DNA of 64,000 bases from Oasisia sp. SBJ-2009 (GCA_964017155.1 OZ024862.1:27730158-27794157); one strand, 5' to 3'; numbered from the stretch's first letter, positions 47,342 to 58,719 are shown. Made by a program: numbers and translations. The notes: generated by a model from the letters alone, not told the origin.

Positions 47342-47790
47342 GCTCCACTTACTGCTCCACTTACTGTTCCACTTACTACTCCACTTACTGCTCCACTTAC
47401 TGCTCCACTTACTGCTCCACTTACTGCTCCACTTACTGCTCCAATTACTGCTCCACTTACTGCTCCACTTACTGCTTCACTTACTGCTCCACTTACTGTT
47501 CCACTTACTGCTTCACTTACTGCTCCACTTACTGTTCCACTTACTGCTCCACTTACTGATCCAATTACTGCTCCACTTACTGTTCCACTTACTGCTCCAC
47601 TTACTGCTCTACTTACTGCTCCACTTACTGCTCCACTTACTGCTCCACTTACTGATCCAATTACTGCTCCACTTACTGCTCCAGTTACTGCTCCACTTAC
47701 TTCTCCAGTTTCTGCTCCACTTACTGCTCCAATTACTGCTCCACTTACTGCTCCACTTATTTCTCCAGTTACTGCTCCACTTACTCCTCC
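47342..47790. repeat. 12-bp minisatellite, about 37 copies
   Basis: The unit is CTGCTCCACTTA with TTCC and CAGT variants, in the intron next to the acceptor of exon 47072-47275. The frames (LLHLLLHL) are artefacts of a multiple-of-three period. Confidence 0.95.
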
Positions 47791-47799
47791 ACAAGAGCA

Positions 47800-48370
47800 A
47801 TATTTTAAAATGAATCTCTCTATTTCTCGTCTACTCGTTAAATATTTTTAATATAAGAATAAACATTTTTATAATACATAGCCTGCAGAAATATATTTAG
47901 TTAACCTGAGAAAGCATTCTCAGTTTTAATATTCCGACCATACAAAGTTCACGCTGTAAACCAAATTTTAAACATGGTTTATTGCAGAATAAACGCATGT
48001 ATGCATGCAGAGCCATGCACACAGGACTACCTACACATGTATAACATAATTTTGTAGACTATTTTAATGTAAAACAAATTAAACAATGCAGTACCAACTC
48101 ACAAACTTTACGTACATTTATTAACAACATTTTGACATTACTTCTAACACTAACATTAGTCATGGTAAAAACCAATTCAAACATTAGAGGTTACCATAAA
48201 AAGTGCAAATACGTCTTCTTGCACTGCACCATGGGATTGTTCTAGACATCAGTACCATGCTTGATAAGCATGTTCACTTCAATGTTACTTTCTATTAATG
48301 CTTTCAACCAAACATTGATATAAAATGCATCAAACTTAGCATAAATGACTGGTCAGTGATATATAGATGA
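47800..48370. other. Intron, nothing recognised
   Basis: AT-rich with no coding frame. A small palindrome CATGCTTGATAAGCATG lies near 48,256. Confidence 0.5.
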
Positions 48371-48378
48371 CCACTCAC

Positions 48379-48444
48379 CCAGCTAAGATCCTGCTCTTTC
48401 AGTTTCCTTTTTGTCTTCAAATCGGTCAGTTTGTCTTCGACCAC
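48379..48444 (-). CDS. Coiled-coil gene exon, 22 codons
   Basis: An acceptor TGTTCTTCAG and consensus donor TGG|GTGAGT bound 66 bases, phase 0-0, reading VVEDKLTDLKTKRKLKEQDL then SW. It joins in phase to exon 47072-47275. Confidence 0.82.
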
Positions 48445-48480
48445 CTGAAGAACACAGAAGGAGATATCAACACAACAGTG

Positions 48481-48850
48481 GTGAGCGGTGGTTGCGTGGT
48501 AGAGCGCCGGACTGTCAATCGAGGGGACGGTGGTTCAATCCCACCTACCGCCGTTTAAAAACTTAGGCAATTTTGTTCACCCCACATTTGCCTGTGTCTT
48601 TCGGAAGAGACACTAAAAGTCAGTGGTCCCTTCTAACTGGTGTCTATGCCAGGGGAAGTAAAAGATCCCACACAGGGGGTAAATAAATGTGTAACCTGTA
48701 GTGGATTCACTCATTCTAGAGAAGGACAACTCAAAAAAACCAATGCCAATAATGGTCAGCAAGTTGACCGGTGGCCATTAATGGAAGAAGAAGAAGAAGA
48801 AGAAGAAGAAGAAGAAGAAGAAGAAGAAGAAGAAGAAGAAGAAGAAGAAT
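48481..48850 (+). mobile_element. tRNA-Asp-derived SINE with GAA tail
   Basis: A tRNA-like head (48,484-48,555) has an A-box region GCGTGGTAGAGCG, an anticodon loop CTGTCAA (GTC, Asp-like) and a B box GGTTCAATCCC. A body with GAGACACTAAA and AAAGATCCCACA follows, resembling the conserved central domain of invertebrate tRNA-SINEs (from memory). It ends in about 22 GAA repeats (48,784-48,849). It lies in an intron, opposite in strand to the host gene. The acceptor stem does not pair properly and no CCA or terminator fits a real tRNA gene. Confidence 0.8.
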
Positions 48851-48950
48851 ATAAGATGTCTACACTTTTTATTATGTACTAATATTAAAAATTGAGATAA
48901 AATTATGAAATACCTCTAAGAAGATTTCGAGCCTGCGACTTGCTATTTAC

Positions 48951-49069
48951 TGCTCAAGCTGCGTGTCAAGAGAGTCGAGTTGTCGCCGCCGTTTCTCCGT
49001 TGATTCCTGGAGCAACTGGAGCTCCGACTTGCTCCACCGCAGCTCTCTGTGGAGTTGCTCCAGTTCCTC
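48951..49069 (-). CDS. Coiled-coil gene exon, about 40 codons, defective donor
   Basis: With acceptor AAAGTCAG the exon enters in phase 0 and reads EELEQLHRELRWSKSELQLL, QESTEKRRRQLDSLDTQLE then CA. The 3' edge reads GAGCAGTAAAT. A normal phase 0 donor would need CAG|GTAAAT, so one G appears missing. The only GT donor in place leaves phase 2, which does not fit the next exon. Confidence 0.7.
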
Positions 49070-49555
49070 CTGACTTTTAGTTATTGCGCAGGTGAAAAGC
49101 AAAGGTAGGTTCTTATATAGTGTGGTAACCAGTTTGTAATACTGCTCTGTGCTTTCCTGACAGAACATTCATCTGCACAGTCTTGGTCTTCCTAAGTATT
49201 CAGCCATGCTAAAATTAGTGCAAAAAGATTGACCATTCACAATTGCCAATGTCTACAGCCAGGTATTCTTTCATACAACTAAGTGAATTCAGGCAATGTG
49301 GATTACACAAAATTGTACAAGAGCAGTATAATGATTATCTGATATTCAAGCCCCCATGTGCCCTAATATGACAGGATAACCTATCATCTAATGATTCTTT
49401 TAACAATTGTTATAAAGATGATTTTTTTAAACCGGACATGCTGAAATTATTAACATATCAATGAATCCAACTTGAGGCCAACCTAATTGACAACAGTATT
49501 ATCCATGGTCACATTTGATCTTATTTGGTATGTCATGTGACACAAGTACTCCTAC

Positions 49556-49682
49556 CTGCTGAGTTAATAAGGTCAGCTCAAGTCATTTCGTTGACAAGAT
49601 GTCGTCACTCTCCTGTGCTAGAGATAGTTTCTCTCTGCGCTCATTCTCTGCTCGGGAAATTGACGCTTCCATATCCGACAAT
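49556..49682 (-). CDS. Coiled-coil gene exon, 42 codons with in-frame TGA
   Basis: An acceptor TTGTTGCAG and donor CAG|GTAGGA bound 127 bases reading LSDMEASISRAENERREKLS, LAQESDDILSTK, stop, LELTLLTQQ. The TGA (49,583-49,585) replaces what is probably an Arg codon. The heptad pattern continues on both sides of it. This is the most N-terminal exon I can support; the 5' end of the gene was not found. Confidence 0.65.
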
Positions 49683-49849
49683 CTGCAACAAGATCAGCTA
49701 GTTTCCCACTGGGCTTGGCTAAAGGGTCCTCTGCCCAGAATTGGCCAAACAGTTATTTGTAACGGGAAGTCTACTGTCTAGAATGTGGGAAAGTTAAACA
49801 TCAAAGGCTATTGCGGCTAAGTCTGTTCACCTCAGCAATATTTTCATTT

Positions 49850-50100
49850 ATTCAATCAGGAATTATATTTTTCTAGTTTTGGGTTTGATTACAACCTGAT
49901 TTTCGTTACATACATATACTAAATGTTATACCTGGTATACCTGCAGGTGCTTGCTTCTTCAAAAGAAAGTTTATCATAATAAAATATAATATTTAAGTGT
50001 GGCTAGGGTCCAAATATGATAATAAAATATAAAATGTTACAAAATGCACTATTCCCAAAGGTGATTTGGCCATGTGGGCAACTACCTAGTTTCTTATCCT
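49850..50100 (-). repeat. Inverted copy of the 51-52 kb repeat family
   Basis: The reverse complement contains TTGCCCACATGGCCAAATCA, TCATATTTGGACCCTAGCCA and CTTTCTTTTGAAGAAG, all in the order seen at 51.4 and 51.9 kb. Confidence 0.6.
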
Positions 50101-50276
50101 TTCCTAGGATTAGCAAACATGTATTACCAGTATATTTGCCAAGCTTTAACTTGTCTCAATTTATTCAATTTTAAATAATGTTGTGTTTATAGTGCTAGAG
50201 AACAAGCTAACCAACTCTATCAATAAAAAATAAGTATTTTCCAGAAAAAGTTATTATTTTATTTGCAAATTGCTTA

Positions 50277-50740
50277 AATTGTGTTAATTTTAAAAAGCGC
50301 AATTTCCAATAATATCTTCAAAGCGCAGTACAAGACTAATAACTTAAACATTATACATAGCACATATATAAGCACAATAAATAGAAAACCAAAATGTTAT
50401 ATACTAGTTATGAAAACAGTCAAATCATTTAAATCACTTCAATAAATAAAATGAATAAAATGTATTTAAGCACTATTTACATATATACACAATAATGGGT
50501 AGATAACACGTAGGAGTTAAAGTATAGTAAAGGCTGAAAGAAAAGAAAATGTTGCAATATTCTGCTTTGAACATGTACGTCTTTAGAGTCTGTTTGAACA
50601 TTGATAGGCTCCCACTACACTTTATATGAATTGACAGTGAATTCCATAGTTGAGGTCCAATCACATTGAAGGAATGATCACCAACACTAACAAGCTTAGT
50701 ATTCACATTAACGTTCACATTACATTAGACTTAGAATGAT
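50277..50740 (-). mobile_element. 5'-truncated LINE: ORF2 C-terminus and 3' UTR
   Basis: The minus frame reads VSVGDHSFNVIGPQLWNSLS then SLSMFKQTLKTYMF, the common C-terminus of CR1/Jockey-like LINE ORF2 (SFxxxGPxLWNSLP, SLxxFKxxLKTYLF). It is followed by an AT-rich 3' UTR ending near GCGCAATTTCC. The rest of the element is absent. Confidence 0.75.
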
Positions 50741-51239
50741 GATGCAATAGTTGCCATTATGATAAATTAGTCTTAAGCAACAATGCCACTACTACGTGGG
50801 CTTGACATAGATCAAAGTTGGACCTAGCAATTAGAGTCAGATTTAAATGCATAGACATTGTAATATTTTGATAAATTTATATTGTTTTTATTTATGTCAA
50901 CAGCACTTTCGGCAATAAAATAGGCTCAGATGTCAGTGTAAATGATTAACAGTAGATCATATTTCAATCACTCCCTACTACAAAACTGAATTTGCAGATA
51001 TTTATTTTATCACAGAGGCTGTTTTATGTGGACATTTCCCCCAAGCAAAGCCAGACTACCAAGCCACCGAGTGTTATAGGAATCAATCACAGTGATACCT
51101 GTCATTGTTTTGTGAGAATTGTTTGAATATTTATACATTCCATGTTATGTAATAATACTTTTGATTAAAATATAGTTATTTATGAATAAAATAACTACCT
51201 TCACTAGAAAATATAGATTTGTGCTTAATTAATAGTTGC

Positions 51240-51750
51240 CTAACATGTTTTCGGGTGCCGAACAGGGAATATCATCAACACATCATTATTTGAAATTGAA
51301 TGATTTCAGATCACAAGTTAAAACTTGGCAAATATACACGTATATTAATCATATTAAAGATCATGTTTTAGCTAATTGCCCACATGGCCAAATCTCCTCT
51401 GGCATCAGGACATTTTGTTAACAATTTATATATTCTTGTCATATTTGGATCACAGCCACACGTGAATAGTATGCTTAATCTGAAAAGCTTTCTTTTAGAG
51501 AAGGACCTATAAGTATAAATTTCAAACCAGGTAATATATATATATAGTATGTGATGAGTGATCAGATTGTATCTGTATTCTGTACCCCGAAACATGAAAA
51601 ATATAATTCTGGAGTGCACAAACGCCCAACTTTGGGTGCTTGTAACTCTGAAATTATCACATAAACAAAACCAAATAAGTTCAGAATCCAGTTTCCCATA
51701 CAGGAGTTACGTTATGTTGCATATTGTAAAATAGTAACTTCAAAATTAAT
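51240..51750 (+). repeat. Dispersed/tandem repeat family, copy A
   Basis: Shares GTTAAAACTTGGCAAA, GCCCACATGGCCAAA and CTTTCTTTTAGAGA with copy B at 51835-52260 and an inverted copy at 49850-50100. No coding capacity was recognised. Confidence 0.65.
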
Positions 51751-51834
51751 AAAGTGATCTGCATTCCAAAATCATGACAAAGATTTATTACAAAAACTCG
51801 GAATTTGTAGAAGTTAAATGATATGAGACAAGTT

Positions 51835-52260
51835 AAAACTTGGCAAAGAAATAAATTACCACAGTATACGTATGTTAATCATATTAAAAGCTCTTATTGC
51901 TGGATAAATGCCCACATGGCCAAACCACCTTTGGTATGAGGGCATTCTTTTAAAAACAATTATTTTCTTGTCATATTTGGACCCCAGCCACATGTGTATT
52001 CAGCCACATGTGCTTATTCTGATGAGCTTTCTTTTAGAGAGGTATATACTTCAAAACAGGTAATTGATACGGTATGTGATGAATGTTTATAGTAGTCGTA
52101 GATGATGAAAGTTGTAGCTGTACCCCAAAACATGAATAATGCTATTCTGAAGTGAACAAACACCCATTTTTTAGTGTTTGTAACTCTAAAACTATCATAT
52201 AAATGCACACAAAAATCAGAATCCAGAAAATTAACATACACATAGAAATATATTAGCATT
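51835..52260 (+). repeat. Dispersed/tandem repeat family, copy B
   Basis: Direct copy of 51240-51750, with about 20 percent differences and an internal duplication of CAGCCACATGTG. Confidence 0.65.
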
Positions 52261-52969
52261 CCAAAATCGTAAAAACAAATATTACTGCGGTCGCGATTGC
52301 AAAGCCAAAGAAAAGGTGTAACGGACTCTGTACTCAATGAACTATATAAGTTTATAACTAATTAGAATTTAACTCTAACAGTTTGCGTTTAGCGATCATT
52401 TAGATAGCTATATAATTATATTATGTATATATTATACATAGCCATGTGTGAAATTTCATTAAAACTCGAGATGGTAACCTGGGAAGATTTCTGGATATTG
52501 GTTGATTTGGCGAGGAATGAAACTATATTGTTTTAATCATAGATCTTAATAGTAACCGAAATATTTTCAAAATATTGCACATGGGACAATGTTAAACTAC
52601 TAACAGCTTAAACACCATTAATGTTCATTTTGGATAGTTTGTAGTGACAATTCTGGAAGAAAATACCAACTATCACCCATTGTCATTGACATTGTCATTG
52701 GCATTGTCATTGATTTGCTTGCTCCAGGACCAGGATAAAATAATATTATTATTTTTAAATATCACCACCTATTATTATTATTGTGAAACACAACAGGGGG
52801 ATAAACTATAGTAATATCCCAATACTAATTCTGCTAATGAGACACTATTTATTTTATCACATACAAATTAATAATCATAATGTCTAGATTTGTCATGAAA
52901 AGAAAGGCACTGCCCATCAGCACTAATTTTCGGGGTACTATGAACGGTAATCTTATACTTAACTCAATA

Positions 52970-53302
52970 CTGGCCTAAATTATTACGGCCTTTTAAGTTT
53001 TAAAACCGTTTGTTCACCTTATTTTGATGTGTATGTATTCGCAATGCGATTCTACATCACTTCTAGTACAAAGAAGTTAGATTAAACTATTTTAATTTGT
53101 ATTTTAGAACAATTTAAACACGCCGAATCGAAAGAAATCGCCTCCGCGGTTCTGGTGCTGTTTAAAGTGTTCTAAAACACAAATTAAAATTGTTTAATCT
53201 GAATTCTTTGTACCGGAAGTGATGTAGAATCACATTGCGAACACATACACATCGATATAAGGTTAAAAAACTATTTTAAAAGGTCGTAATAATTTAGGCC
53301 AG
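52970..53302. mobile_element. Hairpin MITE
   Basis: About 165-base inverted arms: CTGGCCTAAATTATTACGG at the left and CGTAATAATTTAGGCCAG at the right, with inner matches GTACAAAGAA...TTTAATTTGT and its complement. The spacer is about 45 bases with CGCCTCCGCGG. No ORF. A partial copy lies at 11190-11321. The TSD is unclear. Confidence 0.75.
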
Positions 53303-54150
53303 TTAAGTCGATAATCAACATAAATTTGACATATAAACAAACACGCCCTCACTTGGCCACCTTGTCATTTAGACATTATTTACAATAACACTTTAAAAGG
53401 TACATGGAATAATCAACCGAATACATAAGTGACATATTCACACTTTAAATTGATGAACAATTGATAAATTAATACTAATGGTCTAATAGAACACATGTGA
53501 CGTGTATGATTTGCAATGCGCCCTTCGCCGTTTATGTTGAGTACGCCCATGGCCATGCCATCGACTTCCATACCATATCCATACCAGGCCCTGCTGTAAG
53601 CAGAGAATTTTGCGGTGTGCCCGTGGCTCGAAGTTAACTGAGATAGAATCTGTAATTTTAGATCTTAAACTAAAAGTCCCAAAGAAACATTTGCAGCCCG
53701 TCCTTGACCTTACCGAGTGGGCGGAGCATAATTTGTAGCTAGTGCGCATGACAACCTCAGCGAACCAAAAAATACATTTGCTCTGCTGTTTTGATGAAAT
53801 AACACAAAAATTGTTTGTATATCACAAGATAAGTTCATCTATGTGATAATATGTTGTATTGTAGAACATCCCTGCTAAAGACACATATAACATACATAAG
53901 ATTTTTTGTTTTATTTAAACAATAAGCCGTGTCGCCTAACCGATACATTTATCAAAACAAAGTCAAAGATATCCACTTCAATTTTTAAAATCTTTATAAT
54001 AATTTAATTTGAGTACTTTCAGAAATAAAATTTATTAATACAAGCTTAGGAATGCATGCTCTTGCTCTTTAGTAACTTGAAACTGTTTTGTAGTGATCGA
54101 AAGCTATAGTAACGCAGGACCAAAAGTATTAGGGCGACACCACATATCAG
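53303..54150. other. No gene recognised
   Basis: Mixed AT-rich sequence with a GC-richer part at 53,510-53,770. No splice-bounded exon was recognised. Confidence 0.4.
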
Positions 54151-54153
54151 GGT

Positions 54154-54469
54154 TAAGGTGCTGCCACACGTCCGAGAGACTCGTACGAGTGACTCGGATG
54201 AAACTATGAAAATCGTACGTGTGGCGCAAAATCGGACGTAAAATCGTACGTGTGGCGGTATGTCCGAGTCACTCGTACGAGGCACTCGGCTGAGTGACTC
54301 GGAGTTAACAACCAATGAGATGACAGCACTGAATTGAACTTCGACCTTCTTAAAAATGGCAGATACTGATTTGCAAAATTCTCGCTTCAAATCTTTGTCG
54401 AGCTTTACCGTGAAAATTTCGCTATGGAATGGTGCACACCCACGTTACAAAGACAGAGGCATCGGTTAA
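54154..54469 (+). mobile_element. Left end of a Harbinger-like element
   Basis: After TTA comes AGGTGCTGCCACACG and a block of palindromic subterminal repeats: CCGAGAGACTCGTACGAG, two copies of ATCGTACGTGTGGCG, and CCGAGTCACTCGTACGAG. An ORF begins 200 bases in. The right end was not found in this window, so the copy is truncated or rearranged. Confidence 0.45.
54356..54469 (+). CDS. Short MADF-like ORF of the element
   Basis: A 37-codon ORF reads MADTDLQNSRFKSLSSFTVK then ISLWNGAHPRYKDRGIG. The LWN-x2-HPxYKDR ending resembles the first helices of MADF (Myb-related) domains, where P-x-LW(D/N)-x3-P-x-YKD is common. It stops before the second half of the domain, so it is a remnant or a first exon. 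Confidence 0.35.
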   Translation: MADTDLQNSRFKSLSSFTVKISLWNGAHPRYKDRGIG

Positions 54470-54499
54470 TTACGAATAGCCTACAAGTTCTCATTATTG

Positions 54500-56350
54500 A
54501 CGCCCCTTGAAGGAATGTTCACAAAAATGGAGGAATGTATCTCAGAAATTCGGTAGCAACGCCAAGCCTAGGCCGGGCAAGGCAACGTCGTTGTCGTCGG
54601 CGTCGAATGATGGCTGGATCATTCAAACTGCAATGTCAGAGCCCTGTCAGAAGTAAGTAGAGACAGTGACATCGTGAAAATAGGATCACTCGATTAACTG
54701 TTGTTTAGTTTTCCACAATATTTGTATTTTAAACGTTTTAATCCATAAAACAGTGCTCGTCTGAACACACGTTACCAATGAGTGAATGACACTTCCACGA
54801 GCACTGCACTGCACTGGTGACTGTGACTGAGAATAATATTTGAATGTATAATTAAATACAAAATATACACTCATGACCTGACATTTAAAGTAGGTAAACC
54901 TCGTCCGTACCCATTGTTTACACCTGATAAGGAATAGCTTTTCATTGTATATGTGGCTCATGACACGAGACAAATGTAAAGTGCTGTCATTTCAGATAGG
55001 ACACGCTGTTTTTAACATGGCGTTTTTGTGAGCGCTTGATTTTGCCATCTGTTTTCATAAGAAACATATTCTAGTTCCGTAACATGGCTTTTGCTTAACC
55101 TTAACGTAATAGGTATGACTAATTTAGTACATATATGTTATATGAAAAAATATGTATACAAATTTCTGGACACGGTCATTGGAAGGATATTTACTGCAAA
55201 GTCAGTGCAGATAGGACACACGGTTTTTAGCCGTGACGTTTTTGCTGTTGATATTTTTGAGTCTGCTAGTCTATTTTATTTAAAAAAGTATTTATTGAAG
55301 TTCCATAACAGTCTGTTTGCATAAATGTACCATAATAAGTGTGAAATAATAAATATGAAATAACTCTGATAAGATCCTCATGGGGTGTATGTATATGGGG
55401 TATGTGTTATTAATAATACAAATGTGTAATATACATACAAGTGATTGTGTCTGCCCTTTTTCCAGAAAAAAAGCTACAATGATGCATGGACGACATTGTG
55501 ATCCAAATAATGGATATCTTGCATGAAGAATACATATCACTGGTTTCAACCGAAGGAGTGATATTAGTGTGAACACTTATTTGTGTGTTGCAGTTAATTT
55601 GAAATGTATGTTGATGAGATTATATCACATAAATAAAATAATAAAAAATATTTCAGAAGCTGGGACTTTGCTTACTACTTCAGTATATCTAGTGTTCCTG
55701 TGATCTATAGTAGTATGCTATTGTTCAAACAACAGTTAATTTCACAGTTGTTCCTCGTACGTACCTAAGCAGTTGCTCATTATATTTACTTTACTTACAA
55801 TTACGGTGAAATTCACTGGGCCTGACAATGTGGTCCAGATTGTTTGGTATTGTGTTCATATATGCAATGAAATATAATTTCATGCATGAAACATGGTCAT
55901 GGTCACATAGCTTCCTTCCACGGGTTGCTATACCTCAAAGGGAAATGTTTTTGTTTATTATGGGCAACCAACCATAATATATGCTTATCCAATATTCTCA
56001 TATATATAGTTAATGAAAGTAACATTTTAGCACATTAAGACTACATGATTTAGTAAGTAGATGTGTTATTATTAACTGAATTCATGACTTCAAAATAGCT
56101 CAACTCAACACGCGTCTAATGTTCACTTGGTGCACGAAATATAGTCTACATACCGCAAGCTGTCTGACTACAAAGTCATTATAAACAGGTTCAATTCCAC
56201 TGTTTAGTTCTCGCGAGGAAGTGGCTTACATTAATTATAACATGTGAAAGTTACATATTCTGAATAATTCCTGCATTATTGTATCCAGAGGAGAATTCAC
56301 CAATCTAATATGACATTGTAGCCCACTTGCAAAATCTAAAATTTTCTAAA
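54500..56350. other. No gene recognised
   Basis: AT-rich. GATAGGACAC followed by GTTTTTA and GCGTTTTTG/GACGTTTTTG occurs twice (about 54,996 and 55,211), a short dispersed duplication. No exon with sites and frame. Confidence 0.45.
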
Positions 56351-56391
56351 ATATCTAAAATCTAAAGTGGGTAATGCAAATTATAACTGCA

Positions 56392-56640
56392 TTATTTTCT
56401 CATCCTCAGACACTGCCTACGTCTGTGGCAACTGGTGGGCTTAGAATTATTTCCTTCTTTGTTGTCCTCTGCCCTGTGTCTAGTTCCAACATTCTTGATT
56501 GCACAGGCTTGTTTGTTGTGCTTTATAGCTCCCCTCCAGACATCATATGAGTGCTGTAGCTCTGTCCAAGTGGATTGTCCCAGGAGGACATTTTCACCCC
56601 TGGAGTTGACCAGTGGATTAGGATTTGGATAGGGTTTGAA
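56392..56640 (-). CDS. Outward-facing 82-codon open frame (left arm)
   Basis: The minus frame contains VNSRGENVLLGQSTWTEL, QHSYDVWRGAIKHNKQ and KNVGTRHRAEDNKEG, ending RRRQCLRMRK before TAA. It is basic and well mixed, without an ATG at its start, so it may be an internal or terminal exon. It is the same in the right arm (63397-63645). The function is unknown; a transposon-encoded protein is possible. Confidence 0.35.
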   Translation of the reverse strand, partial: FKPYPNPNPLVNSRGENVLLGQSTWTELQHSYDVWRGAIKHNKQACAIKNVGTRHRAEDNKEGNNSKPTSCHRRRQCLRMRK

Positions 56641-56777
56641 TTATTAGAAGACCTCTTGTCAAGATAGGGAAGACTTAGGGTAGATTACATAATCATTGAA
56701 TTAACACCCATAAGTGTATGTGCATATATGTATGCGTACGAGTTTGTGTATAAGTGTACATGTGTGCATATGTGTGT

Positions 56778-56954
<177 letters not shown>

Positions 56955-57020
56955 GCCAACGAGCAAAGTGAAGTTGGCCCAACGTATGTTGCCAACATTG
57001 GTCCAAAATGGGTCTGCTAT

Positions 57021-57284
57021 CTAGGTCTGGTGCAAGACAGTAGTGATATAACTAGCAGCGATTGGGCTTAACTGGGGTGAGACATAATCTCGTGCCAAAG
57101 ACCGAACCCGGTGAGGAAATATTGTCGACGATTTATATTCCATATGAGACGAAGAAGATAAGTAAGTATGAGAACCCAGGATTAATGATTTTTGGGATTC
57201 AGTTACTGGCTTTTGAACATCGCGAATGAGTAAACCCAAAACATATACGCGACTGGAGGGACAAGCAAGATTGAGCGCGTGCAT
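57021..57284 (-). CDS. 87-codon ORF conserved between palindrome arms (left)
   Basis: It reads [20 protein letters not shown] to ITTVLHQT and is identical at protein level to 62705-62968. No family was recognised and no splice signals were assigned. Identity reflects arm similarity, so it does not prove selection. Confidence 0.3.
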   Translation of the reverse strand: MHALNLACPSSRVYVLGLLIRDVQKPVTESQKSLILGSHTYLSSSSHMEYKSSTIFPHRVRSLARDYVSPQLSPIAASYITTVLHQT

Positions 57285-57700
57285 TTTTCAAACGACAGTT
57301 ATACATTATGGTAAACAAAACTAATGTACAACACGATAAATTGTAGGTACTTTCACATTCATCTCACCCGCATCTTCGAAGATGGGTGTTTTGTTACACA
57401 CAGACGTACATATTTTGGATTAGTGACATGAACGTATAGTTAAAAACCTTCTTATTTGGCACATTACTTGACAATACATTATATTGATGGGTAAATAAAA
57501 AAGAAAAGAAATATAAAAACAAAATAATTTGACTTAGCTTTTAATAGACGTCACAAAGGAAGGGTTGTCACAAATATAACAAAATAGAGTTCGCATACTT
57601 ACAACAAAATTATACTAGTACGATCGTCCGCTGCGGTAACACAAAATTGCATTGCCATTGCGAAAACATTCGACATCAATCAGATGTTTCCCGTTTTTAA

Positions 57701-57715
57701 TGACGTCACGTCACG
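57701..57715 (+). promoter_or_regulatory. CRE motif, left arm only
   Basis: TGACGTCACGTCACG lies 50-60 bases upstream of the TATATAC/ACTGGACTGC motif. In the right arm the corresponding stretch is replaced by an AT microsatellite. Confidence 0.4.
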
Positions 57716-57732
57716 TTTTTTCTTTCATGTCT

Positions 57733-57880
57733 AAACACGGACTTATATACACTGGACTGCTGTCTTCTGCCGCTCGCGGCGCTTCGCGAGCGGCGGAGTT
57801 AGCTGCAAACACGGACTTATATACACTGGACTGCTGTCTTCTGCCGCTCGCGGCGCTTCGCGAGCGGCGGAGTTAGCTGC
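57733..57880 (+). repeat. 74-bp tandem duplication with hairpin
   Basis: Two exact units begin AAACACGGACTTATATACAC and contain CCGCTCGCGGCGCTTCGCGA then GCGG, a 9-bp stem. The right arm has one unit (about 62,197-62,255). Confidence 0.9.
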
Positions 57881-57934
57881 AAAGGTCACGAGCTCAGAAG
57901 AGGTAGTCCTGACTTCCGGTCTGCTAGCCACTGC

Positions 57935-57967
57935 ATGGAGTTGCCGAACATCGAGCGGATTCTTGCG
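57935..57967 (+). CDS. First coding exon of a small spliced unit (left arm)
   Basis: An ATG opens MELPNIERILA and the exon ends at donor GCG|GTAAAT. An ETS-type CTTCCGG site lies 20 bases upstream. The right-arm copy (62109-62141) differs by one synonymous change. Spliced to 58720-58832 in phase 0 the frame would stop after KSRT. Confidence 0.4.
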
Positions 57968-58719
57968 GTAAATAAAACTGTTTAATTCAATAATAGTGAG
58001 AATTTTCCTAAACGATGAGTGTACCTAGTTTGGTCAATGTTGTGGCTATCTCCAGTGTAGTTCTAAATGGTTTATTTAATTCTATTTTCGTCGTACATGA
58101 CCTATAATATGCACCGGGGTGCCGGCGTAAATTAACTTAATCAGTTAATGGCGTAAACAATACCGAACTTCCGAAGGCAAGGCAGATTTTTTCTTGGGCA
58201 AGTGACGCAAGTTTTAGCCAGTCTTGCCATGCGTGTAAGTTCATAGATTTGAATTATATGTAATGTTTAAATACTCAAAATAATTTTATTTAACCGATCT
58301 GTCATTCTGTGCTGTCAGTTTATACCTGCCCATGGCCTATGCCATGCCCATAGCTATGCCTAGGCTAGGCCCAAGCCCAGTTAGGCATTGGCATTGCTAA
58401 CTGTTTTCAATGTTGACTGCCATTCGCTTGTATTTATTATTTATTTGTGTTATTTTGATTTTGATGAATGTTCATGTGCAATTTATTTATTCTGGTCCTG
58501 TTTTATGACATTGTTGTGAATAAAATATCACTACAACTATTGCTAATTATAATAAATAATAATGCAATTACTTCTAGAAATGTAAACATTACTAAGAATT
58601 ATGTATTTGTTATTTCTAGTTTATTTATTTAAATCCTTGGGATGGATATACAATAATTCTATCATGTGTTTGATTAATTATTGTAGTTATTACATGCACT
58701 TTGAATTCTTTTATTTCAG

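Noticed and set aside
48481..48555. Functional tRNA-Asp gene
   Set aside because: The acceptor stem does not pair, the head is fused to a long body and GAA tail, and it sits in an intron. SINE head instead.
49930..49960. Possible micro-exon ending CTGCAG|GTATAC in minus sense
   Set aside because: Lies within the inverted copy of a dispersed repeat and has no convincing frame.
53483..53749. 88-codon minus frame beginning MRTSYKLCSAHSVRS
   Set aside because: No splice sites or family resemblance, and composition is unremarkable. Probably chance.
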